From: Nemertoderma westbladi
Lineage: Eukaryota; Xenacoelomorpha; Nemertodermatida; Nemertodermatidae
NCBI GenBank assembly: GCA_032718475.1
Contig: JAUCBJ010007116.1
Coordinates: 1 to 64,000, forward strand
DNA length: 64,000 nt
Direction: 5' to 3'
Part shown: one piece after another, positions 9,474 through 18,051 of the stretch
How the letters are laid out: each line of letters begins with the position of its first letter
Position numbering within the stretch: the stretch's first letter is position 1
Notes under the pieces: generated by a model
What the model saw: only the letters and a program-made list of their open reading frames with translations
Databases searched by the model: none
What the model was told of the DNA's origin: nothing
Position numbers and translations under genes: made by a program

Positions 9474-11102
9474 TCAAGAGACTGGTGAGAAAGAGAATCG
9501 ATTCGATCTATAAGTTTGGCCGATTTCTTCGATAACAATTGTAGATTTGTTTCGAACATTAAAGAAATATAGCATTCTGCAATCTTTATCCATAGCAACT
9601 GATATTCCGTCGATTGGACTGAAACAACTTAGTTTTTGTTTCCGCGGTTCGATGTTAAACATTCTCTCGATTATCTTTTTCAACTTTCCCACGGTCGTCG
9701 CCAAAGAAAGTTTCTTGATTTTAACATTATCTGGTTTCATTCTTCCTATGTTGTAAACCAACTTTACATCAACCAACGATTGTTTTAACGTCCGTCTTCC
9801 GGAGGGACTCGGATGTGGTGGTCCGTGTATCGCGATCACGTCCGTGAATCTCGGATGCGCGACTTGGAACTTGTGCGTCGGATTCGGTCTGTTCTCCGAA
9901 TGAACTCCTCCTCCACTCTCTACCCATTCCTCGGCGTAATTGCCTCGGTACCACCGCTCGCTCTCTACACGCTCCCTAGCGGTAACCGCGCAACGGTTCA
10001 ACATAGTAAGGCCCGCCAACCTAGCAACCATCTCCATGCGGACTAAACGTGGCGACATGTGATTGGTCACTAGGAATCCTGTTGTTATGGCTAGATAGCT
10101 AATCTTTGGGAATCTCGTCCCTAACTCGTTAATATCACCCCACTCCCTCAGCTTGTTATCCGCGATAGCTAATGTATCGAGTTTCGGGAAGACCATCACA
10201 CATTCCTTGTCATTTAGCTTCAATGAGGTCAGGCCGCAGTTGTTTACAAATAATTTAGTTAACACTGGGAGCGACGCGAGATTGCAAACTTCTTTCCAAC
10301 ATGCGATTTTGTTATCGTCCAGGTATAGCGTCGACAGATGCCGCATAAAGTTATCGGGTTGTAACGGAATGCGTAACACGTTGTTGCCGCAGAAACTAAG
10401 CTCGCGCAGTTCTGGAAACATGTACGATATTTGTATCATATCCTGCCAATTCTGGTCTATTTTATTAGCCGCTAGTGCCGTCACGTTTCTAAAGGCCTCT
10501 TTAATTACGGCGTCTACCGGTAGTGGCGTAAGACTCAACCGGTTTCTACTAACATCCAGACTCTTAAGGGTCGGAATTTCCGCCGTTATTTTGGCGATCT
10601 CGTTCCACGATGGTAACAAATTATTAGCTACATTAAGAGAAAATAAACCCGAGAAATTCCTTAGGAACTCCATATCATGAACTCCATTGATTAAATATCC
10701 AATAAGGAGCAAGTGTTTAATATGACTCATTTCCTTTATTGATCCCTTGTCTCTATTGGTTGATTTGATGACTATTTTGTGTCCGTCACACAGGTCTTCA
10801 CTATCGACTCCCATCCCCAACTTGTTTTCTACCGCTTCCCTGAACGACCGACCAGCATTCAGCTTGCTCTCACGGACAAATGATCCCGCCCCGCTATGAT
10901 TTACCGTAAAGTAATTGTTCCCTTGGTAACAGCCGGAGTGTCTACCGCAATCAATCTCGTCCCATTCCACTCCCACCCATTGTCCCCGTGTCCCATTAAC
11001 TTGTCCCAAATACCTCACTGTTCCGCAATGCCAAACACCTGTACTACCGTCCCTCTTGGCAACCCTCCGATCCACGAACAATAAAGGCGATGTGTCACCC
11101 AT
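9474..11102 (-). CDS. TBCE: Tubulin-specific chaperone E (tubulin folding cofactor E)
   Basis: 542 codons, ATG at 11102, TGA at 9474, close to the roughly 530 residues usual for TBCE. It shows the family's order of domains: an N-terminal CAP-Gly domain (about residues 10-75: GTVRYLGQ, GQWVGVEWDE, YFTV, GSFVRESKL); leucine-rich repeats at about 125-340 (LFSLNVANNLLPSW, LKSLDVSRNRL, LSTLYLDDNKIACW, LDTLAIADNKLREW); and a ubiquitin-like C-terminus at about 445-540. TBCE acts in the cytosol with TBCA-D to fold and take apart alpha/beta-tubulin dimers; CAP-Gly binds the alpha-tubulin tail. The usual CAP-Gly GKHDG/GKNDG motif reads GRHSG here, a departure at a tubulin-contact loop. The whole gene is one exon. 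No convincing poly(A) signal was found before the 51-bp array. Confidence 0.9.
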   Translation of the reverse strand: MGDTSPLLFVDRRVAKRDGSTGVWHCGTVRYLGQVNGTRGQWVGVEWDEIDCGRHSGCYQGNNYFTVNHSGAGSFVRESKLNAGRSFREAVENKLGMGVDSEDLCDGHKIVIKSTNRDKGSIKEMSHIKHLLLIGYLINGVHDMEFLRNFSGLFSLNVANNLLPSWNEIAKITAEIPTLKSLDVSRNRLSLTPLPVDAVIKEAFRNVTALAANKIDQNWQDMIQISYMFPELRELSFCGNNVLRIPLQPDNFMRHLSTLYLDDNKIACWKEVCNLASLPVLTKLFVNNCGLTSLKLNDKECVMVFPKLDTLAIADNKLREWGDINELGTRFPKISYLAITTGFLVTNHMSPRLVRMEMVARLAGLTMLNRCAVTARERVESERWYRGNYAEEWVESGGGVHSENRPNPTHKFQVAHPRFTDVIAIHGPPHPSPSGRRTLKQSLVDVKLVYNIGRMKPDNVKIKKLSLATTVGKLKKIIERMFNIEPRKQKLSCFSPIDGISVAMDKDCRMLYFFNVRNKSTIVIEEIGQTYRSNRFSFSPVS

Positions 11103-12024
11103 TAATAACTTACATGATACGCATTAGTTGCATAGGTTTAAGAAAATCACAATCTTACCAATAATATCTGCTTTACGTAAGTGTTTTAGTTAAAGTACTT
11201 TTGTGTATTTTTGTGTAAATAATGTTTCCACGGAAACACCAGGTATTTTACTGGTTAATATATTTTCTGATTTTTATCTTTTAATTATCAAGTATTAATA
11301 ATTATACGGTAATTTTCATACATTCTTTTATACAGATTAATCATTATTGATTATCGCTGTTTTTACTGTCCGAGTGGATACGGCACCTGAACTGCCTTCA
11401 CAATTAATAGTGTGATGACGCAGTTTCAAATACGTAGAAATCTGTAGAAATTTCGCACTATGTGCACCTAGGCAAGACACTCTAGACGTTATAGTACCTA
11501 CTGTACGCCAACGTGGCGGTATAATGGGAAACTACTGTTTATTTTGTAGGGGAAATGAAAATAAAACGCTTTATGCCGAGCGTATAAAAGCTCGAATAAA
11601 TACTGTATTAAATATTATTATTAGTTAAAATTATTCAGCGTATAAAAACCCTTATTTACTTATGTAAACCCCTCTCTGCGCTCCCTCGGTACATAACGCC
11701 GAAAAGTGATGCTTTCACATAATGATGTCAACAAATATTTGTATTTATTATTCATTATGTATTCACGATGTATTCATTATTTGTTATTATTCAAAGTAAC
11801 CTACAGTACAGTAGCCTAAAGTAGCTGTCTATTACAGAAAGCCAACCAAAATATTTGCTCAGAACATTTACGACGTACTGGCAAAAATACTCTCTCTATG
11901 TCAGTTACTAATTATAGTAATGTCCGTGTTGGGCTACAACATAAGATAACATTTATTTTGCCAATTTAAGAACGATTTACGCTCTGAAAACCAGGGGTAT
12001 GGATTAGTCGACTGACGTGGTGTT

Positions 12025-12030
12025 TTTATT
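12025..12030 (-). terminator. Poly(A) signal AATAAA for the SLC2 gene
   Basis: The complement of TTTATT at this site is AATAAA, about 170 bases past the TAG stop of the SLC2 gene and in the right orientation. The G/C homopolymer at 12067-12084 would lie in the 3' untranslated region. Confidence 0.5.
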
Positions 12031-12066
12031 ACAAGAATAAATCTAAGGTGTTCTTATAGAATAAGT

Positions 12067-12084
12067 GGGGGGGGGGGGGGGGGG
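12067..12084. repeat. Homopolymer: 18 G
   Basis: Eighteen consecutive G on the plus strand. On the sense strand of the SLC2 transcript it would be C18. One of four long G/C runs in the window. Confidence 0.95.
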
Positions 12085-12198
12085 TCACATAAAAAATGTG
12101 TATTTAAAAGGCGTGTCTACAAGCGTTTTCGATAAAGTTTTGTCATTAAGATCTATATTCCATGTCAGGAGTAATGGAGTGAATATTATTCTAGAATA

Positions 12199-13713
12199 CT
12201 AAGTAAAACCATCTTCAGTTTCTGCGCCTTGGTTAACTACACCTTCAGTGATTATTGTTCTAGTTGGGCGTGAAGCGAAGCGACCCTTCCAGCCGGCCCC
12301 TCCATCATATTGTCTGGCAATCTCTGCTGTAGACAGACCCTTAGTCTCTGGCATGTAGACGTAGAGAAAGGCAATGAATAGCAGAACTGAAACCAAGAAG
12401 GGAATGAATGAGTAATCCTGTAAGGCTGCGTCCATGGTGGGGAAAGAAAGAGCCACGGCTAGATTGGTAGTCCAGTTGGCCACGGTCACGATGGCAGTGG
12501 CCGCAGGGCGAGGCCCTTGAAGGAACATCTCGCCGGTAATCAGCCAAGGAATCGATCCGGGACCGGTTGCGAACGAAGTTACGAAACCAAAAGTCGCAAA
12601 GATAATAAGGTAACTCAACCAGTGGCTGTTAGCGTAGTACGTTAGCGACACTGATGATATCGTTATGACTACGCAGAATAAACTGATTCCAGTTAGTCCC
12701 ACTAGATGGAGTGTTCTGCGACCTAGACGGTCCATCAAGGGAACCGTAATCAGCGTCATGGTAACCATAATTGCGCCGATCCCAATCGTAGCGTATTTTG
12801 ATTTGTCGTGAGGAATTCCTGCGTTGGTAAAAAAGTACGTGGAGTAAAAGAATATTGCGGTAATGCCGCAAAGTTGCTGCGACATATGGGTTGCCGTGCA
12901 GATAATAAGCGGTAAGCGTAGATCTTTGGACGAGAGTAACTTGAGCATCGAGAAGTGTCCCTCCCCGCTTCCCTGAGTGTAGGCGCTCACTCTATCACGT
13001 TTAATTTCTTCTAATTCTTCTATCACATTCTCGCCTCTCATCTTCTCGAGACATCTTTCCCCGAGTTCGTCTTCGCACTTGTTAATGATAAGAAATCGCG
13101 GGGATTTCGGCATGAACGGAAGTGCGAGTGCCTGTACGACAGCGGGGATAACGGCCCCCAAGGCGAGGAGAACGGGCCAGGTCCCTTCGGAGCCGAAAAC
13201 CTCGTCGAGACTGAGAACCTGACTGGATAGAATCCCGATAGTGATCGCGAGTTGGTTCAGTGTTCCGAGACCGCCACGGATGCGAACAGGCGCGATTTCA
13301 GTGATGTAGATCGGTACGAGTCCCGTGAAGAAACCGCAGGAGAGACCAGCGAGAAAACGACCGATAACGAGGACTTCGTATGAGTTCGTGATCGTACAGA
13401 TTCCCATTAGTATACCGCCGAGAATGGACAGCGTCTGGACGTAAAGGAGTCCATCCCGTCGACCTACACTGTCTGCAACGAAACCCGCTGATAAGCCCCC
13501 AATCATTCCACCGACAAGCCAGACGGACACCGCCACGCTGAATAAGAGTCTGACAGTTCCTGGAGAGAGACCCCCTCCGTTGCCAGCGACCAGTGACTCT
13601 CCTATAAACTTCTCTATGTGGACCTGTGGGGAGTTTAGGACGCCGGTGTTGAATCCAAACTGAAACATTCCCAGGACAGCAATGAATATAGCGGTGATCA
13701 TTAATGGTTTCAT
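12199..13713 (-). CDS. SLC2A: Class I facilitative sugar (GLUT/SLC2) transporter
   Basis: 504 codons, ATG 13713, TAG 12199; GLUT family length is about 490-520. Hallmarks in order: FGFNTGVLNSPQ in TM1; GRR after TM2 (ADSVGRRDG); YITEIAPVRIRGGLGTLNQL after TM4; QQLCGITAIFFYS in TM7 (residues 279-291); DRLGRRTLH after TM8; GPGSIPWLITGEMF and QGPRPAA in TM10; NWTTN in TM11; PETKG after TM12. The product should carry hexose across the plasma membrane. Against the human GLUT1 binding site as I remember it, Gln161, Gln282, Gln283, Glu380, Trp388, Asn411, Trp412 and Asn415 have counterparts. Asn288 is replaced by Thr285 and Asn317 by Met316, so substrate preference may differ. The gene is a single exon; it lies head-to-tail with TBCE on the same strand, 1.1 kb away. 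A TTAA microsatellite sits just before the ATG. Confidence 0.92.
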   Translation of the reverse strand: MKPLMITAIFIAVLGMFQFGFNTGVLNSPQVHIEKFIGESLVAGNGGGLSPGTVRLLFSVAVSVWLVGGMIGGLSAGFVADSVGRRDGLLYVQTLSILGGILMGICTITNSYEVLVIGRFLAGLSCGFFTGLVPIYITEIAPVRIRGGLGTLNQLAITIGILSSQVLSLDEVFGSEGTWPVLLALGAVIPAVVQALALPFMPKSPRFLIINKCEDELGERCLEKMRGENVIEELEEIKRDRVSAYTQGSGEGHFSMLKLLSSKDLRLPLIICTATHMSQQLCGITAIFFYSTYFFTNAGIPHDKSKYATIGIGAIMVTMTLITVPLMDRLGRRTLHLVGLTGISLFCVVITISSVSLTYYANSHWLSYLIIFATFGFVTSFATGPGSIPWLITGEMFLQGPRPAATAIVTVANWTTNLAVALSFPTMDAALQDYSFIPFLVSVLLFIAFLYVYMPETKGLSTAEIARQYDGGAGWKGRFASRPTRTIITEGVVNQGAETEDGFT

Positions 13714-14760
13714 TGCGTTAATTAATTAATTAATTCTTTAAAATAATTCATATGACCTTTAATACCACCTTTCTTTAATTAAAAAAATGATCAGTTTATC
13801 TTTGCTCTTGGAATAATATTGTTAATTAATCAAAGTAAAACACACTATATAATATTAAGATTTTATTAAATAAAATTTAAAATAATAGCAAATTCAATAA
13901 AAATATTAACATAATGTAATCACGAAAGTTAAAATATCTCTTAGATTTGTACCCATGGGTATTCGTACATTTATACTCATGCGTTGTTGTTTTACCTTTG
14001 CAAATTTAAATGCGTGAATGAAACTATAAGATCCTGAACTATTTTTCATGTTCTTTACATTATTTTATGTTGGACATGCCATCCATGTGTGAAAACGTTT
14101 ATGGCACCATTATGGGACGGCAATGATGGGAGCAAGCTGACTTAACTGGCGCGAGTTAATTCGTCAAACTGAAATATTTCAATTGCTTGAAATGTATTAT
14201 ATTCATAGGCGCACCATTTATCATCAACCGAAAACATGATTGGCTCAAGTTTGTGGCGCTGCTTCTCAGTGGTCTGTTCTTCACACCTATAGATATTCCT
14301 TTTATGGTACCTGTTTCTTGCTTGGCATAAATAATACATGAAACAACAGTTAAACTAAAATACAATAATTGAGATCTGTAAACAAGCACCGACACTTCCA
14401 ACCAAATTAACTAAGTTATAGACAAATTTATCTTGAATTAAAAACTGATCTCATTGATAGCTAACTACTCGTTTATATACACTGTAAATACAATAATAAT
14501 TTATGTTAAGTTTTAAAGGTCATTACCGATTAACCCACCACACTCCGTGTAAAAGTAATGTTTACATTGGCTGAAAGAGCAATAAACTGATAAAGTGAAT
14601 GTATAAATAGGTAGTTGTTATGGTGGATAACATGAAGGTGTATTAAAGCGCGACGGGCCTACAACTATAATCCTAAACTAGAGACGGTGGAGAAACAACT
14701 GAGAATCATTAAGTCATTAAGTTATCCGTAACTACTACAGTATGTAGTACTACTGCTGTT
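13714..14760. other. AT-rich intergenic DNA upstream of the SLC2 gene
   Basis: About 1 kb with no gene recognised. It begins with a short (TTAA)n run directly before the SLC2 ATG and should contain that gene's promoter, but no TATA box can be picked with confidence in such AT-rich DNA. Confidence 0.55.
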
Positions 14761-15986
14761 TACTACTACCAGGATCGGCATGCTGCATTGCAGCTACATT
14801 TTTAAGAATGCTGTGCCGGCTTGTCAACAAAATTGCGCCGCCACAAGTCCCTATCACCCATGACATTTGCTAGATCATCCGCATCTTCAAGGCCAGTCTC
14901 CTTTAAGATGCGTCTCAAGAAAGTCATTGTCTGTTCACCATGCTTATTCACTCCATGAGGCCACCAAAGCACAAGATTATGCACTGGCGTGTCCTCACAG
15001 CGAAAACAATTTCCTGCAAAGCAGAGGCGGCTTCGTTCTAGTGTCAAGCTTGGTGGAAACAATGAGACACCTCCAATTTTATATAGTGTCTGGTTGGAGA
15101 TATGTGCATTGTACCTGGCACAGTGAACCCAGCGTAGCATTCTTGTGAATGTGCCATCCAGAGATTTGGTGTCCTCAGCAGTTATAGCTCTGAATCGACT
15201 CCCATGGAGGAGTACTGGAACTACTGCCGCTCTAAATAATCGAACCTTAAGTTTCCGATTAATTCTATGTGACTTCCAAATCCTGGAAAGCCTATTCAAG
15301 GCTGCCCATGCCTTTCCCATACGAATTCGAAGGTCCTCACCTGATTTCCGGATCCATGATCCCAGGTAACAGAAGTCGTCCACATGATCAAGCAAACCAT
15401 CCTTTGAGCTGATGCTCATCCGGTCAGAGACTTGCTGAGAACTTTCAAAGTTATCTCTCAAAATTTTGGTCTTTTGTAGTTAATAAAAATACGAACACCA
15501 CAAGCAGCCTGTTCTAATGAGCTGAGGAGCCGTTGGGAACCCACTAGTGATTCTGAGTGTACTCCTAAGTCATCATCAAATTCTAGATCAGTTAGGTACT
15601 TGGCAGGATTTCCTCGACTTCTGGAGCCAGTAGGTGGAGTTACCATCACCCCGTCATTATTATGATGATCTAAGGACATGCGTAGAACATAGTCAACTCA
15701 ACCACAATTATGAACAAGAATGGCGCGAGTGTGTCTCCCTGGAGGACTCCACAGAATACTTGAAATGGCTCTGTGTGACCGTCAACAGTAGACACAAATG
15801 TTGTCGAACCATCGTATACTGATCAGATTGCTGCAATAATTTCATCAGGAATCCTATATAATGAAAGTATATTGAACATACGTGAGCGAGAGACTGAATC
15901 AAAGGCCTTGAAGAAGTCAACAAAGATAACAGCCAGATGCCTGTCTTTCTTTTTTGATAACTCTTCAATTATCCTTATAAGTCACT
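14761..15986 (-). pseudogene. Decayed 5'-truncated copy of the window's RTE-like retrotransposon
   Basis: Homologous along its length to the full copy at 23429-27190, in the same (minus) orientation. The 3' end carries the shared GCATGCCGATCCT followed by TAG-type triplets; the 5' end stops abruptly near 15986 inside the reverse transcriptase region. The frame is broken: one piece covers 15461-14802 (C-terminal region ending in KPAQHS), another lies at 15679-15458, and more is recognisable to 15986. The RT active-site motif FADD of the intact copy reads FDDD here. It is clearly older and more diverged than the other copies and cannot encode a working enzyme. Confidence 0.9.
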
Positions 15987-16218
15987 TATTCTATCCGTAA
16001 CTGTATGCCTCGTTGTGATCGTCCTGTACATCTTCCGACCGAAATCTATCACTCTTCACTCTCAGCACATTTATTGGCCCGATTTTACCGACAATAAATA
16101 ATGCCGTAAATGCTTTATTTACCTGCATTTTATTATGTGGAAATATGTAAAGGTATTTCAATAAAGTTAAATCTGTTATTATAGTTCTAAAAGGAACAAA
16201 AAACCACAACAAATAAAT

Positions 16219-16240
16219 CCCCCCCCCCCCCCCCCCCCCC
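16219..16240. repeat. Homopolymer: 22 C
   Basis: Twenty-two consecutive C, the longest single-base run in the window, flanked by AAATAAAT and TCCTCAATCC. Confidence 0.95.
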
Positions 16241-16840
16241 TCCTCAATCCCGAATAAGATGGGGTACCTAAAGTATCTAAATTTTCTTAGAATATGGCCT
16301 GCTGAACAGTTCCCCTACTAATAACTAACTAGACGTCCTGTAATAATTGTACATAGGCCTTCATAGCTTGTTCTACTTCCAGTAATATACAATAGAGGAG
16401 GTCCAAGCGACCAACACAACCACTACCGAGTTGGAGTGTCATTGAACCTATTGTTTCGATGGGACAGGGCCCTTTCCTGCTATGGACAGGTCTTTCCCTT
16501 ACAATACCTCCAATATTGTAGCCAATATCACTAACTATAACTCATTGTACTTAGTGGGGGTTGTCATTATGTTAAATATCAGATCGCCTTTATTGAGTAA
16601 ACTTTAAGTTGGTTTTTTAGTAGTAGAGTAGAAGAGTGTAGACTTCAGTATCTTATTATTATTCAAGTTCTTTAATAGCTATTGTAGTAATCAAAACTTG
16701 AGAGACATTTATTCAATCTGATACTGGTTTAAAATTAGGGAAATAAAATAAATTTGTATATATTTGATATTTGTAATAATATCGTTTGGGGTGTTACGAT
16801 TTAGATGTACTGTACATAGAACTGAGAACTGGGGGGAAAT

Positions 16841-16908
16841 TGGACGCAAATCCCATGTTGGCAAATTAATATCCTGCCTCAATATTAAATTCTCAATTTA
16901 AGGAAAAG
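16841..16908 (+). repeat. Dispersed repeat, copy A
   Basis: Core of the form ACGCAAATCC..., then AATTAATAT, then CTCAATNTTAAATT and TCAATT. The same order of words occurs at 17489-17600 and, more diverged, at 31733-31800. Copy A seems to continue at 17237-17300 after an insertion, because AAAACAATACACTA there matches AAAACAATATACTA after copy B. Confidence 0.55.
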
Positions 16909-17236
16909 CCCTCTAAGGCCTCCTTTTTCCTTTATATAGATAGATAGATTTATTTATATATTATGTAAAAACAATAACAAATACACCAAACAATGTACCT
17001 GTATAAAGGTATTGTCCAACATAACATATAGGATTACCCCTAAAGCTTTGCAGCTTATTTCCAAGGGGGTCCTTTATGTTACTTGGTTACAATAATACAA
17101 TATTACACTACGCTAACCTAAAACCAATATAAAACGTAATTACACTATGTACATGTACAACTTTACCGAGAGCGTCACAATGTCCGACTCAACGATAAAG
17201 ATGTAATCTTTAAGGAAAAAGGTGTTTACCTTTAAG
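16909..17236 (-). mobile_element. Candidate LINE 3'-end insertion within a dispersed repeat
   Basis: The 12-base word TTTAAGGAAAAG stands at both 16897-16908 and 17237-17248, as a target-site duplication would, splitting a dispersed repeat. Read on the minus strand the insert has an AT-rich end, TTTTTACATAATATATAAAT followed by ATCT repeats, a style common at 3' ends of LINE-type elements. However about 25 more bases lie between this tail and the putative duplication, so the boundaries are uncertain. No coding homology is claimed. Confidence 0.3.
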
Positions 17237-17488
17237 TTTAAGGAAAAGGAGCAGGGAGCAGTTATTTTGACCAAAACAATACACTAAACACAATAGTACA
17301 GGTTACAGAATTGAATGAGTCACTTGAATGAGTGAACATTGAATGAGTCTTTGTATACTGAATTTGTATTACAAAAACGCATTGTTGTTTGCTACAACAG
17401 CAGTGCCCTCCTCTTTCTGCGTTTCACTTTCTATTCTGTATCTACTATATTAATTGAGAGGAATCCAATGTTTTTGAGGCGGAGCGCC

Positions 17489-17600
17489 GATGGACTTACG
17501 CAAATCCTAATGTATATCGTAGAATTAATATCTCGTCTCAATGTTAAATTTTCAATTAAATGAAAGGAGTAGGTTACTGTGGCACGTTATTCCAACCAAA
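17489..17600 (+). repeat. Dispersed repeat, copy B
   Basis: Carries ACGCAAATCCTAA, GAATTAATATCTCGTCTCAA, TTAAATTTTCAATTAAATG and then CCAAAACAATATACTA, in the same order as copy A plus its continuation beyond the 16909-17236 insertion. A short inverted piece of the same family (ATTTGCGTCGATTTTCCCC) follows at about 17655-17680. Confidence 0.55.
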
Positions 17601-18051
17601 ACAATATACTACATTTATTAAGTAGAACAGGATTCAGTTTTATTTTTGAGAGTAATCAGCTGTTATTTGCGTCGATTTTCCCCGGAGGGGGTGAATTTTG
17701 ATTGCGACCAGTCCTCTCCCTTACCTGATATTTTTACTAATTATATAATTCAACGTTTCCTTTATTGAGTTATACTGTACATCTCTTGGTAGGTTCAGTA
17801 CATGTTCATTACGCCGTTTAATTAAATAAATCGTATTATACTGGACTGACAGTAAAATGTCAAATAATAAGTTATTAATAATAATAAGTTAAAAAGTAAT
17901 TTAATTGAGTGCCTCTGTCCGTGTACCACACAGTAGAATATATATTTATCTCTTATTACAGACTCTACAGTTTATAATCTACATTATTTGTATCCTATAT
18001 TTTATAATCATTATTCTCTGTATAACTGTGTGGTGGAATCCATCTCGTAAA

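Larger units (their letters stand above)
11103..12198. other. Intergenic DNA between TBCE and SLC2 genes
   Basis: AT-rich, without a credible reading frame. It must contain the TBCE promoter (right of 11102 on the minus strand) and the SLC2 3' untranslated region. I could not assign a TATA box for TBCE. A run of 18 G lies at 12067-12084. Confidence 0.6.
15987..18051. other. Gene-free DNA with old repeat debris, upstream of SLC6 gene
   Basis: No credible gene. It contains a C22 run (16219-16240), two diverged copies of a dispersed repeat (16841-16908 continuing at 17237-17300; 17489-17600), and an insertion between 16909 and 17236. Stretches near 16480-16600 and 17695-17790 also resemble each other (TCTTTCCCTTAC and CCTTTATTGAGT words), so a longer ancient duplication may be present. 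The SLC6 promoter should be in the right part, but I cannot define it. Confidence 0.5.

Noticed and set aside
14142-14401. Two overlapping 65-80 codon minus-strand frames upstream of the SLC2 gene
   Set aside because: No domain, no signal peptide, overlapping each other in AT-rich DNA; chance is the simplest explanation.
17905-18051. A 49-residue hydrophobic N-terminal extension of the SLC6 protein
   Set aside because: It would need a TTG start. The first ATG in frame is at 18052, and a hydrophobic segment there is not expected in SLC6 proteins.
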